Origin: Bacteroidales bacterium | GTDB lineage: Bacteria > Bacteroidota > Bacteroidia > Bacteroidales > Paludibacteraceae | DNA length: 64,000 nt | Direction of reading: 5' to 3' | Assembly (NCBI GenBank): GCA_015061165.1 | Contig: SUXC01000003.1 | Coordinates: forward strand, 1-64,000 | Part shown: positions 1 to 9,146 of the stretch, piece by piece | Position numbering within the stretch: the stretch's first letter is position 1 | Layout of the letters: each line of letters begins with the position of its first letter | Notes under the pieces: model-generated | Database searches by the model: none | What the model was told of the DNA's origin: nothing | The model's input: the letters and a program-made list of their open reading frames with translations, nothing else | Made by a program: the position numbers and the translations under genes

Positions 1-185
1 CCTTCGGTAAGGGTTCGGTATCCCTTCGGGAAATGGGGGAGGCTCGGCGGGAAATCGCCGAGGTCAGAAAAGGTCGTTTGAGGGAGGCTATCCACCGCTT
101 ATCCACCGCTTATCCACCCGATGAGGGCTTCTGCAAGAAAATTGTAAGAAAATCATAGTTGAAAGTAAAATATTGCTCGCTTTAC
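1..185. other. Intergenic tail upstream of thrS promoter
   Basis: No credible gene is seen here. The stretch holds a perfect 7-bp hairpin (43-49 with 56-62, loop GGAAAT) and a 38-bp block at 86-123 built of an 11-base word (TATCCACCGCT repeated) that recurs identically at 19724-19761. A similar CTCGGCGGGAAAT word lies next to the second copy too, so a composite repeat was probably duplicated. Confidence 0.6.
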
Positions 186-216
186 TTGCGTATGTGCATT
201 TTTTGTAGTACCTTTG
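185..216 (+). promoter_or_regulatory. Promoter of thrS (Bacteroidota -33/-7)
   Basis: CTTG at 185-188, a 20-nt spacer, and TACCTTTG at 209-216 match the primary sigma consensus of the phylum. The inferred start site near 223 leaves a leader of about 65 nt. The segment GTGCATTTTTTGTAGTACC is shared almost exactly with the lysS and gmd promoters. Confidence 0.8.
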
Positions 217-288
217 TACCCGATTTGGTGAAAGAACATTTGTGCGTTCTGAGCCGTAAACATTTGTAGGTTTATTAAAAAGAAAAAC

Positions 289-2250
289 ATGATTAAAATT
301 ACTTTTCCGGACGGAGGCGTCCGCGAGTACGAGAGCGGTATCACCGCTTACGAAGTAGCTGCAAGCATCAGCAGCCGTTTGGCACAAGACATCCTTGTTG
401 CCAGTGTGAAAACTCCTAACCAAGAGGAGTGGCAAATAGTAGAACTAAATGCACCAATCACAGAGGATTGCGAAATCAAACTCCACAAATGGGAGGACAA
501 GGAGGCGAAGCATGCTTTCTGGCACACCTCAAGCCACTTGATGGCAGAGGCATTGCAAGAACTCTACCCAGGCATTCAATTCGGTATCGGTCCTGCCATT
601 GAAAACGGTTTCTACTACGACGTATATCCTGCTGAGGGACAAACCATTAAGGATAGCGACTTCGCTGCAATCGAACAAAAAATGTCAGAGCTTCGCGCTA
701 AGAAAGAGCCATTGGTAAAAAAATCTATCGCAAAAGCCGATGCATTGGCTGAGTTTGGCGCAAAAGGTCAGACATACAAGTGCGAGCTCATCAGCGAACT
801 CGAAGACGGACATATCTCTACCTATACACAAGGTGCGTTCACAGACCTCTGTAAAGGTCCTCACTTGGTATCTACTGAGGCCATCAAGGCTATCAAAGTG
901 CTCAGTTGCGCTGCTGCATATTGGCGCGGTGATGACTCTCGCCCAATGATGACCCGTATCTACGGTATCACTTTCCCAAAGAAAGCGATGTTGGATGAGT
1001 ATCTGACATTGCTGGAGGAGGCTAAGAAACGCGACCACCGCAAGATTGGCAAAGAATTGGAACTCTTTATGTTCTCCGACATGGTGGGTAAAGGTCTGCC
1101 AATCTGGTTGCCAAAGGGAACTGCACTCCGCTTGCGCCTTGAAGACTTTTTGAAGAAGATTCAAAAACGCTATGGCTATCAACAAGTTATAACCCCACAT
1201 ATCGGAAACAAGAACTTGTACATCACTTCTGGTCACTGGGATCACTATGGCAAGGACTCCTTCCAACCAATCACCACTCCTGAGGAAGGCGAGGTATATT
1301 TGCTCAAACCAATGAACTGCCCTCACCACTGTACCATCTTCAAGAATACTCCTCACTCGTACAAAGACCTGCCACTGCGTATTGCAGAGTTCGGTACCGT
1401 ATATCGCTACGAGCAATCGGGTGAGTTGCACGGTTTGACACGTGTACGCAGTTTCACCCAAGATGATGCGCATATCTTCTGCCGTCCAGACCAAGTGAAG
1501 AGCGAGTTTATCCGCGTGATGGAGATTATCGAGATTATCTTCAAAGCATTGAACTTCGAGAACTTCGAGGCACAAATCTCACTGCGTGACCCTAACAACA
1601 CCACTAAGTATGTAGGTTCCGATGAGGTATGGGAGAAAGCAGAGCAAGCTATCATTGAGGCATGCCAAGAGAAGGGATTGCCTGCTCGCGTAGAGACTGG
1701 CGAGGCTGCGTTCTATGGCCCAAAATTGGACTTCATGGTGAAAGATGCGCTGGGCCGTCGTTGGCAATTGGGTACAATCCAAGTGGATTACAACTTGCCC
1801 GAGCGTTTTGAACTGGAGTATGTAGGCGAAGACAACCAAAAGCACCGCCCAGTAATGATTCACCGTGCACCATTCGGAAGTATGGAGCGTTTTGTGGCTG
1901 TGCTGATTGAGCACACCGCAGGTAAGTTCCCATTGTGGCTCACACCAGACCAAGCAGTGGTATTGCCTATCTCTGAGAAGAGCAACGAGTATGCACATAA
2001 AGTGAAAGAGATGCTTGAGGCACAAGATGTACGTTGTATCGTAGATGACCGCAACGAGAAACTGGGTCGTAAGATCCGCGACAACGAACTCAAGCGTATC
2101 CCATACATGCTCATCGTAGGCGAGAAAGAGGCAGAGCAAGGCCTTGTGAGTGTTCGCCAACAAGGTGCAGAGGAGAAAGGTCAGATGACTGTGCAAGAGT
2201 TTGCTGACATGATCACTGCTACCGTGAAAGAGCAGATGAATGCGTATTAA
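289..2250 (+). CDS. thrS: Threonyl-tRNA synthetase
   Basis: Charges tRNA-Thr with threonine in the cytoplasm. At 653 residues it has the full family length: N-terminal TGS domain (about 1-65), editing domain with the HTSSH metal motif at 79-83, class II catalytic core with PMNCPHH zinc-ligand region, motif 2 (VYRYEQSGE) and motif 3 ([11 protein letters not shown]), then the C-terminal anticodon-binding domain. The ATG at 289 lies 66 nt after the inferred transcription start, and TGS begins right at it. The infC-rpmI-rplT genes that often follow thrS are absent; a strong terminator follows, so it appears monocistronic. Confidence 0.97.
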   Translation: MIKITFPDGGVREYESGITAYEVAASISSRLAQDILVASVKTPNQEEWQIVELNAPITEDCEIKLHKWEDKEAKHAFWHTSSHLMAEALQELYPGIQFGIGPAIENGFYYDVYPAEGQTIKDSDFAAIEQKMSELRAKKEPLVKKSIAKADALAEFGAKGQTYKCELISELEDGHISTYTQGAFTDLCKGPHLVSTEAIKAIKVLSCAAAYWRGDDSRPMMTRIYGITFPKKAMLDEYLTLLEEAKKRDHRKIGKELELFMFSDMVGKGLPIWLPKGTALRLRLEDFLKKIQKRYGYQQVITPHIGNKNLYITSGHWDHYGKDSFQPITTPEEGEVYLLKPMNCPHHCTIFKNTPHSYKDLPLRIAEFGTVYRYEQSGELHGLTRVRSFTQDDAHIFCRPDQVKSEFIRVMEIIEIIFKALNFENFEAQISLRDPNNTTKYVGSDEVWEKAEQAIIEACQEKGLPARVETGEAAFYGPKLDFMVKDALGRRWQLGTIQVDYNLPERFELEYVGEDNQKHRPVMIHRAPFGSMERFVAVLIEHTAGKFPLWLTPDQAVVLPISEKSNEYAHKVKEMLEAQDVRCIVDDRNEKLGRKIRDNELKRIPYMLIVGEKEAEQGLVSVRQQGAEEKGQMTVQEFADMITATVKEQMNAY

Positions 2251-2269
2251 CGCTAAAGGCGTTTCGGCT

Positions 2270-2299
2270 ATTGGCGATTGGCTATCGGCGATAGGCAAG
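2270..2299. repeat. Heptamer repeat, ATTGGCG-type words
   Basis: Four consecutive 7-base words (ATTGGCG, ATTGGCT, ATCGGCG, ATAGGCA) lie between the thrS stop and its terminator. The same word class in reverse orientation occurs at 55979-56043 and inside the DegT gene near 36187. Confidence 0.8.
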
Positions 2300-2305
2300 G
2301 TATAG

Positions 2306-2337
2306 AAAAAGACGAGGGAGACCTCGTCTTTTTTTTG
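2306..2337. terminator. Bidirectional intrinsic terminator after thrS
   Basis: GACGAGG (2311-2317) pairs with CCTCGTC (2322-2328) around a GAGA loop. It is followed by eight T and preceded by five A, so it can end both thrS and the convergent leftward dnaE-GDPD unit. Confidence 0.85.
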
Positions 2338-2340
2338 TTT

Positions 2341-2464
2341 GGGGGAATCGGGAGTCGCGAGTCGGGAGTCCAGCAATTGGGGAATCGGGAGTCGCGAGTC
2401 GGGAGTCCAGCAATTGGGGAATCGGGAGTCGCGAGTCGGGAGTCCAGCTGATTGGGAGTCCGAT
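2341..2464. repeat. 37-bp tandem repeat made of heptamers
   Basis: Three copies of a 37-bp unit (period read from the spacing of GGAATCGGGAGTC) plus a partial fourth. Each unit consists of 7-base words of the type GGGAGTC/GCGAGTC/GGGAATC plus CAGCAATT. The same words in reverse orientation (GACTCCC) are found in frame inside mtaB. Confidence 0.9.
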
Positions 2465-2466
2465 CT

Positions 2467-3237
2467 TTACGGGATTTCCAAATAATCGGTGGTAATAAAA
2501 GCGCAGCCACAGTCCACCAAGCGTTGGTAGGTGCTGTCGTTATTCACCGTCCATGCTGCCACCTCTACGCCCAGTTCGTTGCAGGTGTTCACCAACTCAG
2601 GGTTAATATTGGCATGTTGGATGCTAATATTCGTCTTCCAATCGTGGCACCATTGCACATCTTCATCCTTCACCGTTTGGCGGAGGTATTGGCATTGCAG
2701 TTGTGGATAGTTGGTGCGGATATACTCCAATGATTTGCGCATAGATGTGAGAATGACCGCTTCCTCTACCAACCCATGTTTTTCAATCAGTGCATACAGC
2801 GATGGGAACAATGACATATCGTTGTTATTGATGCCCGTTGCCCATTTCAGTTCCACCACAGGGAAGACTTGGTACTCCTTACAGATTTCCAAATAACGAT
2901 CTACGGTGCAAATATGGGCAGAGTAGGTAACATCCTTGCGCGTTTGAGTGAGGGGGAGAGTGAGCAGACTATCCAATGTGATGTCTGGTATCAGTACCTC
3001 CTCAATACCAGCACGTTGCAGATGGTCGTCGTGCCAACAAACGCATTGTCCGTCCTTAGTGGTCTTGACATCACACTCCAAGCCTTGATAACCAAAGTGC
3101 TTGGCACCATTGATAAAGGCTTCTTCAGTGTTCTCTACGCCCAAAAGACTGCCACGGTGCCCAATGAAAATGGGCTTTTCGCAGCATGACTGTGCAATGA
3201 AACTAATCATGCACAAGATAAATAAATGCTTCTTCAT
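2467..3237 (-). CDS. Glycerophosphodiester phosphodiesterase family lipoprotein
   Basis: Predicted to hydrolyse glycerophosphodiesters to glycerol-3-phosphate and an alcohol, outside the cytoplasm. The 256-residue product starts with a lipoprotein-like signal (hydrophobic stretch, then SCCEK at about 17-21). The GDPD hallmarks are present: HRGS near 27, EN in the GVENTEEAF loop, the metal ligands in ECDVKTTKDG, and the general base in CWHDDHL. Later, VELKWA and an AAWTVN segment match the family C-terminus. It sits 18 nt downstream of dnaE on the same strand and is probably co-transcribed with it, with no obvious functional link. The substrate is unknown. Confidence 0.88.
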   Translation of the reverse strand: MKKHLFILCMISFIAQSCCEKPIFIGHRGSLLGVENTEEAFINGAKHFGYQGLECDVKTTKDGQCVCWHDDHLQRAGIEEVLIPDITLDSLLTLPLTQTRKDVTYSAHICTVDRYLEICKEYQVFPVVELKWATGINNNDMSLFPSLYALIEKHGLVEEAVILTSMRKSLEYIRTNYPQLQCQYLRQTVKDEDVQWCHDWKTNISIQHANINPELVNTCNELGVEVAAWTVNNDSTYQRLVDCGCAFITTDYLEIP

Positions 3238-3255
3238 GGTATAATGATTTGGTTG

Positions 3256-6200
3256 TTATTGTTGTACTGTATGGGTAAATATCTCCTCATTCTCTTGCAC
3301 CTTAAGCCAATGGTAGAAGTCCTTATCCATGCGGACGGGTGGCGCGATGAGGGTAATCACATTCTGCTTGATGTCATCAAAGACGCGCAAGTGCAATGGC
3401 GTTTCGCCTGCATGCTTCTCGCAGTACTCCGTTAGTTCATCAATCAGCGAGGGCTGGATATTCTCAATAGGGAGGTGGATAGTAATCTGCTTGGCATGCT
3501 TGTGTGCATCGCTCATGAGGTCCACTTGCTGAATAGCCAATTCGTATTCGGCTTCGGGTACCGCCTTGGGCTTGAACCAACGCTGATTGGCGCCATATTG
3601 CTGAATGAGACCCGTCAGGAAAACATATACATTGGGTTTGAACAGGCTGGCATACTGCTTGTAGGCTTCGCCAAAAAGGGTGAATTGGAAACTACCTGAG
3701 TAATCCTCAATCGTATATCTGCCGTATGGATTGCCTTTGCGCGAAGTGGCATCTTCTGCTTCCACCACGATACCGCCGAAGAAGAGTGGGCGATTCTCAT
3801 GCTGGGTAATCCATTGTGTAGGGTCTATCTTCTCTTGTTCCTCCTCGCTGTCTGTCTCCTCGTTGCTACTGTTAGGGCTGAAGGCTGCTCGTGCATCGGG
3901 TTTGCGCCAAGTATCGAACTGAGTGAGTTCGGCAGCCGTGATAGTACATACATCGCGCACCTCCCACTCCCATTCATCCAATGGGTGAGCAGAGAGGAAA
4001 ATACCGATGAGGTTCTTCTCTTTGTTCAGGCGTTCCACGGCAGACCAGCGTGGCACTTGCGGCAATTCAGGCAATTGAATGTCAATACCAATGCCTCCAC
4101 CCAAATCGCCAAAGAGCGACATGCTGTTGGCTGCTTGGTCTTGTTGGTATCTATTGCCGAAACGAATCAGTACGTCCAGCATGTTTTCGCCTTTGGCATT
4201 GATGCCAAATAATTGCTCGCGGTACATGTTGTCAAAGCAGTCGAATCCGCCTGCCAGTGCAAGGCTCTCAATGGTCTTCTTGTTGCATGCTTGCAGATTG
4301 ACACGCTGTACGAAATCATAAATGTCTTTGTACTTACCATTCTTCTCACGCTCCTCTATGATGGCCTCTACAGCGGCTTCGCCGACACCCTTGACACCGC
4401 CCAGACCAAAGCGCACATCGCCGTTCTTGGTCACGGTGAAGTTCAGACCCGACTCATTGACATCAGGTGCGAGGACAGACATACGCATGGCTTTGCACTC
4501 GTCCATGAACTTGGTAACATCCTTAATGTCGTCCTTCGCTACGGTCAAGTTGGCCGCCATGAACTCGGCAGGGTAGTGGGCTTTGAGGTAAGCCGTTTGG
4601 TAGGCTACCCATGAATAACAAGCAGCGTGAGACTTGTTGAAGGCGTAGGATGCAAACTTCTCCCAGTCAGCCCAAATCTTTTCCAACACCTTTTCAGAAT
4701 GCCCATTGGCTTTACCGCCGTTGATGAACTTGGGTTTGAGTTCAGCCAACATAGCCATAATCTTCTTACCCATCGCCTTACGCAGCTGGTCGCTCTCGCC
4801 ACGAGTGAAGTTAGCCAACAGGCGGGAAAGGAGCATGACCTGCTCCTGATATACCGTCACACCATAGGTGTCCTTGAGGTACTTCTCCATGATAGGTATA
4901 TCATAGGTTACTGGCTCCAAACCATGTTTGCGGCGAATGAATTGTGGAATGTAATCCATTGGTCCTGGGCGATAAAGCGCGTTCATGGCAATAAGGTCGC
5001 CCATGACGGTGGGTTTGAGCTCCTTCATATACTTGCGCATACCTGCCGACTCAAACTGGAAGACACCGATGGTGCGTCCCTCTTGGAAGAGTTTGTAGGT
5101 CTCCGCATCATCTTTAGGTACGTGGTCAATATCCACATCTATGCCGTGGCGCAGTTTAATGTTCTTAAGGCACTCTTTGATGATAGTCAGGGTCTTGAGT
5201 CCGAGGAAGTCCATCTTGATAAGACCCACGTTCTCCACCACGTGTCCATCGTACTGCGTCACGAGAATACGTTGCTTAGAGTCTTTATCCTCCACCGTAC
5301 TCAGTGGCGCATATTTGGTGAGGTCATCCGCACCGATGATGACGCCGCAGGCGTGGATACCCACTTGGCGCACGGTATTCTCCAACTGCTGTGCGTAGTT
5401 GAGCATGGAGGCTATCTCGGGTTCGCCGCCATTGACAAGGTCCTTGAGTTCGGCTACGTACTTATAGCAGTTCTTGAGATTGACTTTGGGCGATTTGCCT
5501 TTCTCATCTTTGATGTTATCGGGGAATCCGCGTTCGGGGATATAGCTCTTGATTTCATTCACGCGAGCAAGAGGTACGCGCTGTACGCGTCCGACATCGG
5601 CAATAGCCGACTTGGCAGCCATAGCACCGTAGGTAATGATATGTGCTACACGTGTTTTGCCATATTTCTCGGTTACCCAATCCAGTACTTTGCCACGTCC
5701 TGCATCATCGAAATCGGTATCAATATCGGGTAGGGATATACGGTCGGGATTGAGGAAACGCTCGAACAGCAAGTCATACTCCAGTGGGTCGAGGTCGGTG
5801 ATTCGCAGACAGTAGGCTACCACCGAACCTGCGGCACTACCACGGCCAGGACCTACGCTCACGCCCAACTCCTCGCGAGCTGCGCGGATAAAGTCCATCA
5901 CAATGAGGAAGTAGCCTGGGAAACCCATGGTCTTCATGATATGCAACTCGAAGTTGATACGCTCCTCCTGCTCCTCCGTCAGTGTCTCGCCATAGCGTTG
6001 GTGCGCGCCTATGTAGGTGAGGTGGCGCAGGTAGTCTGCCTCCAGCTTGATACGATAAAGACGCTCGTAGCCGCCTAAAGTCTTGATTTTCTTCTCGGCT
6101 TGCTCTTGGCTCAGTACCACGTTGCCGTGTTCATCACGCGTGAACTCATCAAAGAGGTCTTGCTCGGTGAATTTGGCATGGTAGCTCTCCTCCGTGCCAA

Positions 6201-7191
6201 AATCCTCGGGGATAGGGAACTTAGGCATGATAGGGCCTGAGTCGATAGAATAGGTCTCTACCTTATCCACAATCTCCTGCGTATTGGCGATAGCCTCGGG
6301 CAGGTCGGAGAAGATTGCAGCCATCTCCTCGGGTGTCTTCAGCCACTCTTGCTTGGTATAGTGCATACGGTCCACATCGTCCACATAGTGGTTGGTGCTG
6401 AGGCATATCAGGCGGTCGTGTGCTTCGGCATGCTCTTCCTCAACAAAGTGTACATCGTTGGTGGCTATCAGTTTGACATTATGCTTGCGCGCCAGTGCTA
6501 CCAGTACCTCATTCACCACTTTCTGCACTTGATAGGTGTGTTGGTCAGCCCCAGGCTTCTCAGTCTGGTGGCGTTGCAGTTCTATGTAGTAGTCCTCGCC
6601 AAAGAGCGCTTTGAACCATTCGATGGTCTGCTCGGCTTCTGTAAAGTCTTGGTTGCTCAATCCCTGCATGACTTTCTGGGGTAACTCGCCACCCAAGCAG
6701 GCGGAGCAGCAAATCAATCCCTCGTGGCACTCTTGCAGCAACTCTTTGTCTATACGTGCGGTGCGGTAGAAGCCATCGATGAAACTCTGGCTGGTGAGTT
6801 TGCACAGATTGAGGTAGCCCGTTTTGTTTTTTGCCAATAGGATAAGATGCCAGCCACTCATATCCACCACTTGGGCTTTGCCTTCGGCGTTGGTGACTTT
6901 GTAGTCCTTATCTTGCATGAGTCGTCCACGACGGGCGCAGTATGCCTCAATGCCCACAATGGGTTTGAAGGGGACAAACTCTTTGCCTTCTTCTTCCGCT
7001 TTGTCTTTCAGTTTGCCATTGGCTTTCTTGCAACAATCTAATAACTCTTTGATACCGTACATATTGCCATGATCGGTCAGCGCGATAGCAGGCATGCCTA
7101 CGCGAATACTTTTATCCACGAGGTCTGCCACCTTGCTCATGCCGTCCAGTACAGAGTAGTGCGAGTGAACGTGTAGGTGTGTAAAATTCAT
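3256..7191 (-). CDS. dnaE: DNA polymerase III subunit alpha
   Basis: Main replicative DNA polymerase. At 1311 residues it is longer than the roughly 1160-residue E. coli DnaE. The N-terminal PHP domain begins HLHVHSHYSVLDG. The catalytic palm contains GPGRGSAAG and the metal-binding PDIDTDFDD near 488-496. Finger and helix-hairpin-helix regions follow (GLGGVKGVGEAAVEAI), then an acidic insert (NEETDSEEEQEK) and a C-terminal OB fold around PLFFGGIVVEAED. The start lies about 9 nt after the inferred transcription start of its own promoter, so the message has almost no leader. It reads divergently from the CotH gene. Confidence 0.97.
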   Translation of the reverse strand: MNFTHLHVHSHYSVLDGMSKVADLVDKSIRVGMPAIALTDHGNMYGIKELLDCCKKANGKLKDKAEEEGKEFVPFKPIVGIEAYCARRGRLMQDKDYKVTNAEGKAQVVDMSGWHLILLAKNKTGYLNLCKLTSQSFIDGFYRTARIDKELLQECHEGLICCSACLGGELPQKVMQGLSNQDFTEAEQTIEWFKALFGEDYYIELQRHQTEKPGADQHTYQVQKVVNEVLVALARKHNVKLIATNDVHFVEEEHAEAHDRLICLSTNHYVDDVDRMHYTKQEWLKTPEEMAAIFSDLPEAIANTQEIVDKVETYSIDSGPIMPKFPIPEDFGTEESYHAKFTEQDLFDEFTRDEHGNVVLSQEQAEKKIKTLGGYERLYRIKLEADYLRHLTYIGAHQRYGETLTEEQEERINFELHIMKTMGFPGYFLIVMDFIRAAREELGVSVGPGRGSAAGSVVAYCLRITDLDPLEYDLLFERFLNPDRISLPDIDTDFDDAGRGKVLDWVTEKYGKTRVAHIITYGAMAAKSAIADVGRVQRVPLARVNEIKSYIPERGFPDNIKDEKGKSPKVNLKNCYKYVAELKDLVNGGEPEIASMLNYAQQLENTVRQVGIHACGVIIGADDLTKYAPLSTVEDKDSKQRILVTQYDGHVVENVGLIKMDFLGLKTLTIIKECLKNIKLRHGIDVDIDHVPKDDAETYKLFQEGRTIGVFQFESAGMRKYMKELKPTVMGDLIAMNALYRPGPMDYIPQFIRRKHGLEPVTYDIPIMEKYLKDTYGVTVYQEQVMLLSRLLANFTRGESDQLRKAMGKKIMAMLAELKPKFINGGKANGHSEKVLEKIWADWEKFASYAFNKSHAACYSWVAYQTAYLKAHYPAEFMAANLTVAKDDIKDVTKFMDECKAMRMSVLAPDVNESGLNFTVTKNGDVRFGLGGVKGVGEAAVEAIIEEREKNGKYKDIYDFVQRVNLQACNKKTIESLALAGGFDCFDNMYREQLFGINAKGENMLDVLIRFGNRYQQDQAANSMSLFGDLGGGIGIDIQLPELPQVPRWSAVERLNKEKNLIGIFLSAHPLDEWEWEVRDVCTITAAELTQFDTWRKPDARAAFSPNSSNEETDSEEEQEKIDPTQWITQHENRPLFFGGIVVEAEDATSRKGNPYGRYTIEDYSGSFQFTLFGEAYKQYASLFKPNVYVFLTGLIQQYGANQRWFKPKAVPEAEYELAIQQVDLMSDAHKHAKQITIHLPIENIQPSLIDELTEYCEKHAGETPLHLRVFDDIKQNVITLIAPPVRMDKDFYHWLKVQENEEIFTHTVQQ

Positions 7192-7207
7192 AGTCCGATA
7201 ATTTTTG

Positions 7208-7239
7208 CAAAAGTACGAAAAATAAATGAATTATACAAA
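7208..7239 (-). promoter_or_regulatory. Promoter of dnaE
   Basis: On the minus strand TTTG (7239-7236), a 20-nt spacer and TACTTTTG (7215-7208). The start codon at 7191 follows so closely that the transcript is nearly leaderless. Confidence 0.75.
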
Positions 7240-7265
7240 TATATTTGAAAAAAATATCATCAACA

Positions 7266-7297
7266 TTTGCGTATGTCGCAATAAATCACTACCTTTG
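7266..7297 (+). promoter_or_regulatory. Promoter of the CotH-like gene
   Basis: TTTG at 7266-7269, a 20-nt spacer and TACCTTTG at 7290-7297. It rules out an upstream in-frame ATG at 7226 and places the start at 7316. Confidence 0.8.
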
Positions 7298-7315
7298 CAG
7301 CAAATTATTAAAACA

Positions 7316-8986
7316 ATGAAACGATTAGTCTTTTTCTCTCTCTTTGTAACACTCGTTGTGTCGCTCAGTGCAGCTTCTCCTTCGGGAACGCTTCCTGTGT
7401 TGTATATTCAGACCGAAAACAATGCGCCTATCGTTAGTAAGGAGGATTATATTAATGCTACCTATTACCTTGACGCTATGGGACTTGCAGGTTATCAAAG
7501 CATAGGTTCTGCCTCCACGCCATTGACCATGGAAATCAAAGGGCGTGGTAATTATACGTGGAGGGATTTTCATAAGAAACCGTATCGCCTGAAGTTGTCG
7601 GAGAAGCAACCGCTGATGGGCATGACCAAGAGCAAACATTTTGCTCTGCTTGCGCATGCCGATGATGCGCTGAATAAAAAGGGCTTTATGCGTAATCAGG
7701 TGGGCTTTGAGTTGAGCCGTATGATTGGTATGGCTTGGACCCCTGCCACAGCCCCCGTAGAGGTGTTGCTCAATGGCGACTATATCGGACTCTATTTCCT
7801 GACGGAGACTATTCGTGTGGACAAAGACCGCGTGAATATAGTGGAGCAAGAGGATGAGGAGACCGACCCTACAGCTATCACTGGCGGTTGGCTCGTGGAG
7901 ATTGATAACTACGACACCGACCCACATGTCACTATTAAAGAGGGCGATGATCGTCATGATATTTGGTTTACCTACAAAACGCCAGAAGTGTTGTCGAAGG
8001 CGCAGGAGACTTTTTTGGGCGATGAGATGAGCCGTATAGATGAATTGGTATATGGCGACAAGAACTCCGATGAACTTTGGCAGTATCTGGACATGGATGC
8101 GTTGGCTAAGTTCTATATTGTGCAGGAGATTATGGATAACTACGAGTCTTTCCACGGCAGTTGCTACCTTTATCGTGAGAAGGGTGACGGTGAGAAATGG
8201 AAGTTTGGTCCTGTATGGGATTTTGGTAGTGCTTTCTTCCGCGAGAAAACCATGTATTTGTACGAGGGCGATGTATGGCACAACCATTGGATACCAGAGA
8301 TTTGCAAGTTCCCTGCATTCATGGAGCATGTCAAGGCTGTATGGAAAGAGTTTTATCCTCAAATCAACGCCATCTATACCTTCATGGGCGAGCAACTCAC
8401 ATTGCTGAAGTCGGCGGCGGTGGCAGATGCTAATCGTTGGCCAGATTATAGCGGCAACAGGGACTTGCAGAAACGTATCAATAATGTCAATACTTGGCTC
8501 AAAAATTCTGTAGCATGGCTCAACGAGCAATGGAAAACCAGCAGCAACCCTGGCGGCAATGACAACCCAGGTGGCAACGAGGGTGGAGGCAATAATGATG
8601 GTTCGCTCAGCGAAGTCATTAGTATGCACGTATGGGTGAATGGCCAGTCTGTAGAATATGTTGTCAATCAGGTGGATAGTATCACTTTTGCAAAGAAGGA
8701 GGGTATTGTTATTAAGGCGAAGGTACCTGATTTTTGGACAGATGTGTATGTATATTTATGGGATACGGATGGTGTGGAAAATGGTGAATATAAGGCAAGC
8801 AAAGTAGGTGATTGGTATGTATATACCTATTTTGGTAAGTCGCTGAATATCATCTTTAAAGAGGGTCAGGGCTGGAATGGTCATCCTTACCAATCTGAAG
8901 ACCTCAAGACCGACCGAAGTGGCTGCTATGTCATTACTCAGGAGGGCGAAAACAAAGGTGTTTTCAACGAGGTGAATTGCGAGTAA
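7316..8986 (+). CDS. CotH kinase-family secreted protein with starch-binding-like C-terminus
   Basis: Secreted protein of 556 residues from the ATG at 7316, which begins a clean signal peptide (MKRLVFFSLFVTLVV...LSAA). The middle is a CotH domain: MEIKGRGNYTWRDFHKKPYR, then the TKSKHFALLAHADD region, RVDKDRV, and the GPVWDFGSAF acidic motif. CotH proteins are atypical kinases first known from spore coats; bacterial secreted versions are of uncertain substrate. A Gly/Asn/Pro linker (about 430-445) leads to a C-terminal beta domain (IKAKVPDFWTDVYVYLWD ... GWNG) resembling starch-binding module 26. The role is probably at the cell surface or in glycan binding; this is inference from domains. Confidence 0.85.
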   Translation: MKRLVFFSLFVTLVVSLSAASPSGTLPVLYIQTENNAPIVSKEDYINATYYLDAMGLAGYQSIGSASTPLTMEIKGRGNYTWRDFHKKPYRLKLSEKQPLMGMTKSKHFALLAHADDALNKKGFMRNQVGFELSRMIGMAWTPATAPVEVLLNGDYIGLYFLTETIRVDKDRVNIVEQEDEETDPTAITGGWLVEIDNYDTDPHVTIKEGDDRHDIWFTYKTPEVLSKAQETFLGDEMSRIDELVYGDKNSDELWQYLDMDALAKFYIVQEIMDNYESFHGSCYLYREKGDGEKWKFGPVWDFGSAFFREKTMYLYEGDVWHNHWIPEICKFPAFMEHVKAVWKEFYPQINAIYTFMGEQLTLLKSAAVADANRWPDYSGNRDLQKRINNVNTWLKNSVAWLNEQWKTSSNPGGNDNPGGNEGGGNNDGSLSEVISMHVWVNGQSVEYVVNQVDSITFAKKEGIVIKAKVPDFWTDVYVYLWDTDGVENGEYKASKVGDWYVYTYFGKSLNIIFKEGQGWNGHPYQSEDLKTDRSGCYVITQEGENKGVFNEVNCE

Positions 8987-9015
8987 TGAGGCTATAAGGC
9001 GAAAGGATGGGAATA

Positions 9016-9046
9016 GAAAAAGGCGAGCGGGTGCTCGCCTTTTTTG
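9016..9046. terminator. Bidirectional terminator between CotH and TlpA genes
   Basis: AGGCGAGC (9021-9028) pairs with GCTCGCCT (9033-9040) around GGGT. A run of A precedes and a run of T follows, serving two convergent genes. Confidence 0.85.
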
Positions 9047-9048
9047 TT

Positions 9049-9138
9049 TATTGGCTTCCGGCTGCCGGCTTCTGGCTTCCAGCATTTGGTTTCCAGCGGC
9101 CGGTGTTTGGCTTCCGGTTCCCGGCTGCCGGCTGCCTC
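9049..9138. repeat. Heptamer repeat, CGGCTTC-type words
   Basis: About twelve 7-base words in a row, variants of CGGCTTC, TGGCTTC, CGGCTGC and CAGCATT. It fills the gap between the terminator and the end of the thioredoxin-like gene. No other copy of this word class was found in the window. Confidence 0.85.
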
Positions 9139-9146
9139 TAAACAGT

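Noticed and set aside
685..1575. Long minus-strand reading frame inside thrS
   Set aside because: It is the antisense of a fully conserved thrS frame, has no promoter and no recognisable motifs.
2341..2464. Possible CRISPR-like array of 37-bp units
   Set aside because: Units are contiguous and themselves made of 7-base words; there are no unique spacers.
4627..5733. 368-codon plus-strand frame inside dnaE
   Set aside because: The dnaE frame is conserved throughout, including its catalytic motif region; this is a shadow frame.
7325..8629. 434-codon minus-strand frame opposite the CotH gene
   Set aside because: The opposite strand has signal peptide, domain motifs and promoter; the antisense frame has none of these.
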